A stretch of 8,079 nt of DNA from Anaerolineae bacterium (GTDB taxonomy: Bacteria; Chloroflexota; Anaerolineae; 4572-78; J111). Numbering within the stretch: the stretch's first letter is position 1; the number at the start of each line of letters is the position of its first letter. Positions 1 through 5,382 of the stretch are shown here, one piece after another. The stretch spans positions 1 to 8,079 of the forward strand of contig JAGRCC010000439.1 in assembly GCA_020433785.1 (NCBI GenBank), given 5' to 3'. The position numbers and the translations under genes are program-made. Below the pieces are notes generated by a model. That model saw only the letters and a program-made list of their open reading frames with translations. It had not been told where the DNA came from and did not search any database.

Positions 1-587
1 TCGATGACGTGGTCTGCGCCGATGGTGCGGACCATATCCACGTTTCTGGTGCTGCACATACCGGTCACTTCAGCGTCGAACGCCTTCGCAATCTGCACTG
101 CAAACGTCCCCACGCCGCCCGACGCACCGATGATTAAGACCTTCTGCCCCGGCTGAACCCTTCCGTGATCACGCAGAGCCTGAAGCGCCGTAATTCCGGA
201 GCCGGGAATGGCCGCAGCTTGCTCAAAGGTAAGCCCTTTCGGCTTCGGCACAAAGTTGCTCTCTTGCACACACGCATATTCAGCAAAAGCGCCGGTACCC
301 CAGCCGAAGACTTCATCACCGGGCTGAAAGTTCTTCACGTTCTCACCGACCGCCTCGACCTGTCCCGCCATATCGGTGCCCGCTACCGGGTTCTTGGGTT
401 TGGGCAGCCCATACATCGGGCGTGCAAAGTACGGTACACCTCTCACGATAACCCAGTCACCTGCCTGGACAGCAGCCGCCCGAATATGTACCAGCACCTC
501 ATCGTTTTTGACAACCGGTTTGTCAATATTGTGAAGTTTTAGGACATCACCGGGTGAGCCGTACTTGTAGTAGACGATTGCTTTCAT
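1..587 (-). CDS. MDR-family NAD(P)H:quinone oxidoreductase-like / zinc-binding dehydrogenase-like protein (C-terminus outside window)
   Basis: Partial gene: 195 codons are visible and the 3' end runs off position 1. The protein starts MKAIVYYKYGSPGDVL, the usual opening of the medium-chain dehydrogenase/reductase superfamily. The GroES-like catalytic domain follows (about residues 1-125), with PVAGTDMAGQVEAVG near 68-81 and QPGDEVFGW near 88-96. The Rossmann domain then begins, with the nucleotide-binding motif GASGGVG at 154-160 and the GADHVI block at 190-195. The four-cysteine structural zinc loop of classical alcohol dehydrogenases is absent, so it belongs to the quinone-reductase/enoyl-reductase-like branch and probably uses NADPH to reduce quinones or activated double bonds in the cytoplasm. 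The substrate cannot be told. The start ATG (587-585) overlaps the stop of the upstream membrane-protein gene as ATGA. A strong GGAGG lies only about 4 nt before it, inside the upstream gene, so translational coupling is likely. Family call is firm; exact activity is not. Confidence 0.9.
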   Translation of the reverse strand, partial: MKAIVYYKYGSPGDVLKLHNIDKPVVKNDEVLVHIRAAAVQAGDWVIVRGVPYFARPMYGLPKPKNPVAGTDMAGQVEAVGENVKNFQPGDEVFGWGTGAFAEYACVQESNFVPKPKGLTFEQAAAIPGSGITALQALRDHGRVQPGQKVLIIGASGGVGTFAVQIAKAFDAEVTGMCSTRNVDMVRTIGADHVI

Positions 588-1300
588 GTATCCTCCGCCA
601 AATGTCCATTAATATTATCCGATGAACGAGAGAGGACAAAGGCAACCAGTCCCGCCCCAAGCAGGACACCTACGCCTGTCCCCATCACCGGCCAACCTAA
701 ACCGAACCCCATACCAAATCCCATGGCAACAATGCCTGCCGTAAATCCCGCTGCTTGGGCTCGAGGCGCACGCCAGGCCTCAAATCGAACGCTATCGGTT
801 TCAGAATCGGTTGATCGTTCAGTTCTTCGACTTGCTGTCAGAAACCCAACTAACAAAGCTGGCCTGAGAACGTTACTTATATTTTGCACGGTATTACCTA
901 ACGCCAGATTGCCTGTTTCCAAAATATCAAGCAGGTGAACAAGTGTCGCTCCGACACTAAAAACGGTCACAGCCACAGCGGTTGCTTCACGGAAGCCATC
1001 GCGTCGCCCCATCGCCATAATGCCCAAAATCCCAAGGGCCAGATTGGCAAACCCGACTTCAAGTTGGAAAGGGTTTCCGCCGGGCCAGCCGATGGATGCA
1101 GCAACCACATCGGAGAGAAAAATATGCCCAAAGAACCCGCTAAGTCCATTTGCAGCTACCCCCAACCCAAATAGATACAGCAGAATGACTTCAAGTTTGC
1201 GCTCGCGACTCCTGACAGTTTTGTCTAATGCGATATGCATACCTGCAATTAGCAACGGCAAGAGTGTAAATACAAAAATCCGCAGCAAGGCCACGCTCAT
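584..1300 (-). CDS. DUF6790-like multi-pass membrane protein
   Basis: A 238-residue hydrophobic protein of unknown function. Likely membrane segments lie near residues 4-23, 38-60, 78-97, 105-127, 142-156 (weak) and a glycine-rich pair near 183-226. A charged, serine-rich stretch (about 157-180, with RRTERSTDSETDS) separates the N-terminal core from the last two segments and is probably a cytoplasmic loop. The core SGFFGHIFLSDVVAASIGW (about 54-72) followed by PFQLEVGFANLALGILGI (about 77-94) resembles what I remember of the DUF6790 membrane family. That is recognition from memory, not a search. The Gly-rich tail (GFGMGFGLGWPVMGTGVGV) may be an addition to the family core. A GGAG at 1309-1312 sits 8 nt before the ATG at 1300. 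The stop overlaps the next gene's start by 4 nt, so the two are co-expressed and the protein may be functionally linked to the oxidoreductase. No enzymatic motif is seen. Confidence 0.75.
   Translation of the reverse strand: MSVALLRIFVFTLLPLLIAGMHIALDKTVRSRERKLEVILLYLFGLGVAANGLSGFFGHIFLSDVVAASIGWPGGNPFQLEVGFANLALGILGIMAMGRRDGFREATAVAVTVFSVGATLVHLLDILETGNLALGNTVQNISNVLRPALLVGFLTASRRTERSTDSETDSVRFEAWRAPRAQAAGFTAGIVAMGFGMGFGLGWPVMGTGVGVLLGAGLVAFVLSRSSDNINGHLAEDT
591..596 (-). promoter_or_regulatory. Shine-Dalgarno site of the MDR gene inside the upstream gene
   Basis: On the minus strand the sequence reads GGAGGA-TAC-ATG. The purine run lies within the last codons of the upstream membrane-protein gene and supports the ATG at 587 even though that ATG overlaps the upstream stop codon (ATGA). 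This arrangement is typical of translational coupling. Confidence 0.6.
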
Positions 1301-1424
1301 CTATGATTCTCCGTGTGGGCTAAAAGCCTTGGATTGGCGACTGTTGTACAATTACCCATTTTTTGGCTGATGCGTAACTGTAGTAAGAGCAAGGTGTCCA
1401 TGTTCACCTTCCGGAGTCTATTAA

Positions 1425-1484
1425 TATCGTGATGTTATTCAGCAACACGCGCTGCACGCCTGGCATTGCGGTTTTAGAAATTAA
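1425..1484 (+). pseudogene. C-terminal remnant of a second, inverted methyltransferase gene
   Basis: Read on the plus strand in the frame ending at TAA 1482-1484, this stretch gives YRDVIQQHALHAWHCGFRN and then stop. The intact minus-strand methyltransferase next to it ends TPVQFFQAGLLHAWHCKSIN and then stop. LHAWHC is identical, the preceding Q and the final N-stop align without a gap, and the nucleotides show the same thing. A 16-base block (1453-1468) and a 10-base block (1478-1487) are exact inverted copies of 1547-1562 and 1528-1537, with the same 9-base spacer length. An in-frame stop at 1422-1424 and the lack of coding character before it show that only the tail is left. A chance or structural inverted repeat is the alternative, but the conserved frame and stop favour a gene remnant. 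Confidence 0.5.
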
Positions 1485-1562
1485 TCGGTAAATGTGTCGG
1501 AGCAACAAAGCTTGCTTTGTTATTCCTCGATTAATTTATTGATTTACAATGCCAGGCGTGCA
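1453..1562. repeat. Imperfect inverted repeat with 16-bp and 10-bp matching arms
   Basis: The outer arms 1453-1468 (TGCACGCCTGGCATTG) and 1547-1562 are perfect inverted copies. The inner arms 1478-1487 (AAATTAATCG) and 1528-1537 are also perfect. Both pairs share the same centre (1507.5) and are separated by 9-base unmatched spacers. The right arms are the last codons of the methyltransferase gene plus its stop codon. An mRNA from either strand could fold over this region, so it may also act as a 3' structure. Confidence 0.75.
1504..1521. repeat. Perfect 8-bp hairpin downstream of the methyltransferase
   Basis: AACAAAGC-TT-GCTTTGTT is a perfect inverted repeat with a two-base centre (in practice a 7-bp stem with a 4-base loop), starting about 10 nt after the methyltransferase stop in the direction of transcription. 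No T-tract follows on either strand, so it is not a convincing Rho-independent terminator. It could stabilise the 3' end. Confidence 0.5.
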
Positions 1563-2229
1563 AGAGACCTGCCTGAAAAAACTGAACCGGCGTTTCAAAG
1601 CCACCCGCTTCTATGATGGCGGCCACGGTCGTTGGCGGCAGAATCGCAACATGGGTGGCGTATGTAGCGCGCATCTGCTCTAGCCTTTCCGGTGTAACCT
1701 GCGTAGCCGTCATCATATAAGCCCAATCCTTAAGGAGTTCTTCGTAAACTTTGGATGTCACATCTGAAGCCAAATCAGAGCTGGCCAGGATACCTCCCGG
1801 CTTAAGCCTTTGGGCAATACTATGAAAAAAAGCAGCGCGACCTTCTTGTTCAAGAATGAACTGTGAAACCAGAAAACAGGTGGCTGCGTCGTGCCTATCT
1901 TTGCCGGGAAGCGAGTCTACGTAACCTTCATGGAAATAACAGCGATCAACAAAGCCCATTTCCTCCGCTTTGGTACGACACACTTCGAGCATCGCTCCCG
2001 AAGGCTCAACTGCGGTAAATCTCCACCGGGGAAACTTCTGCGCAAGATGAACCAACTCCGCGCCGGTTCCAACACCCACACACAAAACGCTCGCCTCAGT
2101 CGGCAGCTCGAAAAATACGGCCTCAAGGAGAAAGTGAAGGCCATCGTATATGGGCGCTACCTTTGCTGCCTGATCATCGTAGCCCGATGCCTGCTGATTG
2201 AATGTTTCTTTTAATTCTCCCGGTTGCAT
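1531..2229 (-). CDS. Class I SAM-dependent methyltransferase
   Basis: A 232-residue cytoplasmic enzyme of the Rossmann-fold methyltransferases, full length for the family. The N-terminal helix region KETFNQQASGYDDQAAKVAPIYD (residues about 7-30) is the usual substrate-cap start. Motif I is VLCVGVGTGAE (about 48-58), the SAM-binding glycine loop. Motif II is FTAVEPSGAML (about 71-81), with the acidic residue that binds the ribose hydroxyls. HDAATCFLVSQFI (about 113-125) is motif IV and LKPGGILASSD (about 142-152) is motif V/VI. The C-terminus FFQAGLLHAWHCKSIN is of the type seen in small-molecule methyltransferases. The acceptor substrate cannot be predicted. The ATG at 2229 is preceded only by weak purine stretches (AGAAGA 4 nt away, AAGG 11 nt away). 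The gene lies 230 bases before the membrane-protein gene on the same strand. A remnant resembling its own 3' end faces it tail to tail at 1425-1484. Confidence 0.92.
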   Translation of the reverse strand: MQPGELKETFNQQASGYDDQAAKVAPIYDGLHFLLEAVFFELPTEASVLCVGVGTGAELVHLAQKFPRWRFTAVEPSGAMLEVCRTKAEEMGFVDRCYFHEGYVDSLPGKDRHDAATCFLVSQFILEQEGRAAFFHSIAQRLKPGGILASSDLASDVTSKVYEELLKDWAYMMTATQVTPERLEQMRATYATHVAILPPTTVAAIIEAGGFETPVQFFQAGLLHAWHCKSIN

Positions 2230-2446
2230 GTTGTCTTCTACCTTTTTCCCTATAACGCCCCAAAATCAGGCGATTGCCGCTTGGCAAGCAAAGATTATAC
2301 CTATACTAAAAACAGAATGAGACCAGCACTTTTAGGTATCTGCTTCGTCATGCCCGAATGGTTTTATCGGGCATCTATAGGTCTTGTGGAATGGATTCCC
2401 GCTTAAAACATGCAGGAATGACATGATGAAAAGTGTTAGTTTCAAA
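2230..2446. other. Intergenic region upstream of the methyltransferase, mostly repeat
   Basis: Holds the leader of the methyltransferase gene (about 2230-2340, AT-rich, no promoter I would commit to) and a two-hairpin dispersed repeat (2346-2424). Short open frames here show no protein-like composition and overlap the repeat, so I do not call them genes. Confidence 0.5.
2346..2424. repeat. Dispersed intergenic repeat, two tandem hairpins (GTCATnCCCG type)
   Basis: The element opens with CGTCATGCCCGA and closes with GCAGGAATGACATG. Its first hairpin pairs ATGCCCGA (2350-2357) with TCGGGCAT (2367-2374) around a 9-base loop. Its second pairs ATTCCCGC (2395-2402) with GCAGGAAT (2412-2419), with one mismatch, also around a 9-base loop. 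The layout, with outer GTCAT/ATGAC ends, matches a kind of small intergenic repeat often found in many copies in bacterial genomes. That it is multicopy here is inferred from its form, because only one copy is in the window. Confidence 0.6.
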
Positions 2447-2450
2447 CTAA
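2436..2450. repeat. 15-nt palindrome
   Basis: TTAGTTT-C-AAACTAA is a perfect 7-bp inverted repeat around one base. It overlaps the stop codon of the small minus-strand ORF. It could be a protein-binding site or part of the neighbouring repeat, and nothing here decides between them. Confidence 0.3.
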
Positions 2451-2614
2451 TTTCGGTATAGCAGTCGGACTGTATGATCCCAGTCGAGAACCGATTCCGC
2501 TTCTACTTTTCTGGCTGGCCCCAAATGTACACCACCTTTTACATTAGCACAAGCACGAATGAGATCCCGCACAGACACTGTTACTCCATCCATCGTCAAG
2601 CATGCAGCCTTCAT
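2447..2614 (-). CDS. Small hypothetical ORF, possibly the C-terminal remnant of a longer gene
   Basis: A 55-codon minus-strand reading frame from ATG 2614 to TAG 2447-2449. The protein begins MKAACLTMDGVTVSVRDL and continues with IRACANVKGGVHLGPARK and ESVLDWDHTVRLLYRN. Its balanced amino-acid mix, with helix-like VRDLIRACANV and a GGVHLG loop, reads like real protein, and codon use is unforced. The same frame stays open upstream for at least 20 more codons (through SNLDNF), with no better start and no Shine-Dalgarno site before the ATG. It may therefore be the tail of a gene whose front was lost where the WYL remnant now begins. I do not recognise the family and assign no function. It could also be a chance frame. 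Confidence 0.35.
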   Translation of the reverse strand: MKAACLTMDGVTVSVRDLIRACANVKGGVHLGPARKVEAESVLDWDHTVRLLYRN

Positions 2615-2649
2615 AAAATTGTCGAGGTTACTTGTTATTGTCTTACTGC

Positions 2650-2971
2650 CGGGAAATTGAGCCGCTGATCTTCCCCAGCTATTTAGAGGGCACGTATGAG
2701 CGGCTGGGGCGAAGTCGATGAGGCCGGTTGGATAACCTTAAACGTGGCGTTTCCCGGCTATAACGAAGCCCGAATGCATGCCCTCGATCTGGGCAGCTAC
2801 GTGGTGATCGTTGCGCCCGAGGCGTTACGTCAGGCGGTCATTACCACGGCCCGGGCCATTCTCTACCGGGCCGAGGGACAGATGCCTGAGGCTGATCACG
2901 CCGAGTTGGCCGAGGCACCTCGGCATAATCCTATGGCTGACTTTCCGGGCAATAAAGTGACAGTTACTTGA
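2650..2971 (+). pseudogene. WYL-type HTH transcription regulator, C-terminal remnant with frameshift
   Basis: The open frame 2696-2971 (91 codons) encodes GEVDEAGWITLNV, AFPGYNEARMHALDLGSYV and VIVAPEALRQAVITTARAIL. This is the ending of the C-terminal extension of WYL-domain regulators (dGWitl...F....eA....LglG..VeVv.PeaLR..v...A..i). Such proteins are about 300 residues, with an N-terminal winged HTH and a WYL ligand-binding domain. Both are missing here. Just upstream another plus-strand frame (from about 2650) reads REIEPLIFPSYLEGTYERLG. It would join the first frame exactly as ERLGEVDEAGW if the G run at 2706-2709 had three G instead of four. The ATG at 2696 therefore lies inside the old gene and is probably not a true start. 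It lacks an RBS. The final 30 residues after ILYRA are polar and poorly conserved in appearance. Most likely a decayed gene, though a sequencing error in the G run could explain the frameshift but not the missing N-terminus. Confidence 0.65.
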
Positions 2972-3044
2972 GCCCGTTAAATCGACCTGATTACATTTCC
3001 CAGAGGCTGCTTTACCGCCAACAAGTGACTATTGTTTCCAAAAC

Positions 3045-5033
3045 TCAAACCACCTTCAAACCGGCGTTGATGACCTCGATAATGCGGTCGACATCGTAAA
3101 TGCAGCCGGCCCAGGTGCCGCCGCTGGCTTTCTGCAAGGCCGCCCACAGCCGCGTATCGTCCGGCAGATCGGCATGGGGTTGCAGACCGGGATGCGACTC
3201 GCGGGAATTGAGCAGTTGGAGGGCTTCGTCGGGCGTTAGCTCCCTATCCTCGGTGCTGACCAGGTTGATCTGGCCGGTTAAGGCTTGCCGGTCGATGATG
3301 ATTTCAATGATATCGCCATCGCGCAGCCTGCCGATGGGGCCACCGGCCAACGCTTCCGGCCCAATGTGGCCCACACATGCGCCGGTCGACACCCCCGAAA
3401 AGCGGGCGTCGGTTAAAATAGGCACCTGCTTGCCCCAGGCGATATGCTTGAGGGCCGATGTCACCTGATAAGTCTCCTCCATGCCAGTGCCCGATGGCCC
3501 GCCGCCGATCATCACCAGAACATCGCCGGGTTTGAGCGGCGGCTCGCTTTGCCCTTTAACGGCCATAATCGCCGCTCGTTCCGAGGTAAAAACCCGCGCG
3601 GGGCCGCGATGGCGATAGACCTGATCATCATCCACAACCGAGGGGTCAATCGAGGTAGCTTTAATGACGGCCCCCTGCGGGGCAATATTGCCGACCGGAA
3701 AGACAACCGTGCTGGTTAAGCCTGCCTGGCGGGCCGAGTCGGGGTCCATGATAACGTGATCGGGGTCAATCTGGCCGGATTTAGCCAGATGGGTTCGAGC
3801 CGCCTGGCGACGCTCGCTCTTTTCCCACCAATCTAACACCGTCGCTAGCTTCTCGCCGGTTGCGGTTACTACATCCAAATTCAACAGGCCCATCGCGCGT
3901 AAATGGAGCATCACTTCGGGCACGCCACCGGCCATAAAGACCTGCACGGTGGGGTGATTGCGGGGGCCATTCGGCAGCACATCGACCAGCCGGGGCGTGG
4001 CTTTGTTGACGCGATTCCAATCGTCGATGGTGGGCTGAGGCAGCCCGGCGGCGTGGGCAATGGCCGGAATGTGCAGCAGCAAGTTGGTTGATCCGCCAAA
4101 AGCGGCATGCAGCAGCATAGCATTTTCAATCGCCGCGCCGGTTAAAATGGTCGACAGCGTTTGGCCGTTAGCCTGCAAGCGCAGCAGCGCCAAAGCCGAG
4201 CGCCGGGCCATATCCAGCCAAATCGGTTCGCCGGAAGGGCTGAGCGCACTGTGCGGCAGCGTTAAGCCAAGCCCTTCGGCGACGACTTGCGAGGTGGCCG
4301 CTGTCCCCAAGAATTGGCAGCCCCCACCGGCTGAGCCGCAAACGCGACAGCCCATCGCCGCCGCGTAATCGAGGCTGATCATATCGTGGGCAAAACGCGC
4401 CCCGATGGTTTGAATAACCGCCGTATCTTCGGCCCCAATGGCCGGCAGCGTCACCCCGCCAGGTACAATAATGCCCGGCAAATCGTGGCAACCGGCCAGG
4501 GCTTGCATGGTGGCCGGTAAGCCTTTATCGCAGGTGGCAATGCCCATCACGCCCTGGCGCAGCGGTAAAGAGCGAATGAGGCGGCGCATAATTATGGCGG
4601 CATCGTTACGGTAAGGCAAGCTATCGAACATGCCAATAGTTCCCTGCGAGCGCCCATCGCACGGATCGCTGCAATAGGCGGCAAAAGGCACAACACCTTG
4701 CTCCCGAAAGGTCTCGGCGGCTTCACGGACCAGCAGGCCGATTTCCCAATGGCCGGTGTGGTAGCCCAACGCCACCGGGGTGCCGTCGCTATCGCGCAAA
4801 CCGCCCTGCGTGCTGACGATAAGGTACTGAGGCCGACCGACGTCATCGGGGTTCCAGCCCATACCCGCATTTTGCGACAGTCCGAACAGATTACCGCTGG
4901 GTTCATTGAGCAGCATTGCTTCGGTGAGCGGCAGTTTACCGGTCGGGCCTTCGGCTTCTAATCGGTTCGACTCGACCGGCTGGGGTGTTTCAAGAATTTG
5001 TTCTAAGGAGGGGATCATTGTTTCTGCTGGCAT
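3045..5033 (-). CDS. yjhG: D-xylonate dehydratase, YjhG/YagF type (IlvD/Edd superfamily)
   Basis: A 662-residue enzyme, close to the length of E. coli YjhG/YagF (about 655) and clearly longer than IlvD or Edd. It should dehydrate D-xylonate (possibly related pentonates) to 2-keto-3-deoxypentonate in the cytoplasm, using an iron-sulfur cluster and Mg2+. Long blocks match my memory of Yjh[17 protein letters not shown] (45-60), [11 protein letters not shown] (122-132), DSLPYRNDA (137-145), [12 protein letters not shown] (168-179), [10 protein letters not shown] (236-245), [53 protein letters not shown] and [13 protein letters not shown] near the end. Candidate cluster cysteines are C125, C168 and C239, all present. 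The serine of [10 protein letters not shown] is the usual catalytic base. The ATG at 5033 has only a weak purine stretch before it, and a second ATG five codons in is no better. It is last of three pentonate-degradation genes and is separated from the one before by a 349-base repeat-rich gap. Confidence 0.93.
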   Translation of the reverse strand: MPAETMIPSLEQILETPQPVESNRLEAEGPTGKLPLTEAMLLNEPSGNLFGLSQNAGMGWNPDDVGRPQYLIVSTQGGLRDSDGTPVALGYHTGHWEIGLLVREAAETFREQGVVPFAAYCSDPCDGRSQGTIGMFDSLPYRNDAAIIMRRLIRSLPLRQGVMGIATCDKGLPATMQALAGCHDLPGIIVPGGVTLPAIGAEDTAVIQTIGARFAHDMISLDYAAAMGCRVCGSAGGGCQFLGTAATSQVVAEGLGLTLPHSALSPSGEPIWLDMARRSALALLRLQANGQTLSTILTGAAIENAMLLHAAFGGSTNLLLHIPAIAHAAGLPQPTIDDWNRVNKATPRLVDVLPNGPRNHPTVQVFMAGGVPEVMLHLRAMGLLNLDVVTATGEKLATVLDWWEKSERRQAARTHLAKSGQIDPDHVIMDPDSARQAGLTSTVVFPVGNIAPQGAVIKATSIDPSVVDDDQVYRHRGPARVFTSERAAIMAVKGQSEPPLKPGDVLVMIGGGPSGTGMEETYQVTSALKHIAWGKQVPILTDARFSGVSTGACVGHIGPEALAGGPIGRLRDGDIIEIIIDRQALTGQINLVSTEDRELTPDEALQLLNSRESHPGLQPHADLPDDTRLWAALQKASGGTWAGCIYDVDRIIEVINAGLKVV

Positions 5034-5113
5034 AGGCGTATCTTCTCAGCTTTCCTTTGAGCTACCGTTATTTTAGCTCTACTAACCTGAGTTCGATAAT
5101 TAAAGTTGTGTAT

Positions 5114-5271
5114 TGTCATTTCGAAGCCGAAGGCGAAGAAATCCCTCGGACATCCCTATAAATGGAGCATTCGCTGGGAAAAAGTGAGTGTTGTCGCTGC
5201 ATATTTTCCCAACCGGACATCTTTTCAGGCATATTGTCACAGGGATTTCTCCGCTGCGCTTCGAAATGACA
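5114..5271. repeat. MITE-like element with about 31-bp terminal inverted repeats
   Basis: The ends TGTCATTTCGAAG (5114-5126) and CTTCGAAATGACA (5259-5271) are perfect 13-bp inverted copies. After a short unmatched step the arms pair again over GCG-A-AGAAATCCCT (5133-5146) against AGGGATTTCTCCGC (5241-5254), 13 of 14. The element is about 158 bp, has no coding capacity and has an unrelated middle containing a short direct repeat, CGGACATC, at 5147 and 5214/5215. No clear target-site duplication is visible. The form fits a non-autonomous mobile repeat or dispersed intergenic repeat. Copy number cannot be judged from one window. Confidence 0.75.
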
Positions 5272-5308
5272 TGAGGTACATCACTTTCCGAACTCAGGTT
5301 CTACTATG

Positions 5309-5379
5309 GGAAGTAAGAAGTAAGGAGTAGGAAGTAATCATTTTGCCCCTTACTCCCTACTTCTTACTCCTTACTCCTT
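5309..5379. repeat. Heptad repeats (AGTARGR) arranged as an inverted pair
   Basis: From 5312 the plus strand reads AGTAAGA, AGTAAGG, AGTAGGA, AGTAA. From 5350 to 5379 the minus strand carries the same kind of units (AGTAAGG, AGTAAGA, AGTAGGG, AGTAA). The two blocks match as inverted copies at about 22 of 25 positions, with only A/G differences, around a 12-base loop (TCATTTTGCCCC lies between). This gives a long stem directly after the stop of the semialdehyde dehydrogenase gene. Heptad tandem repeats of this style occur between genes in several phyla. Here the fold may also stabilise or end the upstream transcript. There is no classical T-tract. Confidence 0.7.
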
Positions 5380-5382
5380 GAG

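Larger units (their letters stand above)
1301..1530. other. Intergenic region with methyltransferase remnant and hairpin
   Basis: A 230-base gap between two minus-strand genes. It holds the RBS of the downstream membrane-protein gene (about 1309-1312), a plus-strand scrap resembling the end of a methyltransferase gene (1425-1484) and a short perfect hairpin (1504-1521). I see no convincing -35/-10 pair, although the membrane-protein gene must be either read through from the methyltransferase or started here. Confidence 0.5.
5034..5382. other. Repeat-filled gap between the dehydrogenase and dehydratase genes
   Basis: The 349 bases between two same-strand genes hold no credible gene. They contain a heptad-repeat hairpin (5309-5379) right after the dehydrogenase stop, a MITE-like element (5114-5271) and about 80 AT-rich bases that would form the leader of the xylonate dehydratase. 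The dehydratase may therefore have its own promoter, but I see no clear -35/-10 pair. Confidence 0.55.

Noticed and set aside
165..542. Plus-strand open frame opposite the MDR gene
   Set aside because: It is fully antisense to a clear MDR coding sequence, and its translation has no recognisable domain.
1504..1521. Rho-independent terminator for the methyltransferase
   Set aside because: The stem is perfect but AT-rich and short, and no T-run follows on the transcribed strand.
1891..2214. Plus-strand open frame opposite the methyltransferase
   Set aside because: Antisense to a gene with all methyltransferase motifs, with no protein-like features of its own.
2224..2406. Plus-strand open frame starting next to the methyltransferase start
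   Set aside because: It runs into the dispersed repeat at 2346-2424, and its translation looks random.
2474..2668. Plus-strand 64-codon open frame
   Set aside because: The opposite strand reads more like protein (2447-2614). This translation is rich in scattered His, Tyr and Cys and has no RBS.
3045..5033. IlvD dihydroxy-acid dehydratase or Edd 6-phosphogluconate dehydratase
   Set aside because: The 662-residue length and the block sequence match the YjhG/YagF group, and the neighbours are pentonate-degradation genes, not branched-chain or Entner-Doudoroff genes.
5114..5271. Insertion sequence with transposase
   Set aside because: The element is only about 158 bp with no coding frame. At most it is a non-autonomous derivative.
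5309..5379. CRISPR-like array
   Set aside because: The units are 7 bases and contiguous with no spacers, and there are no cas genes.
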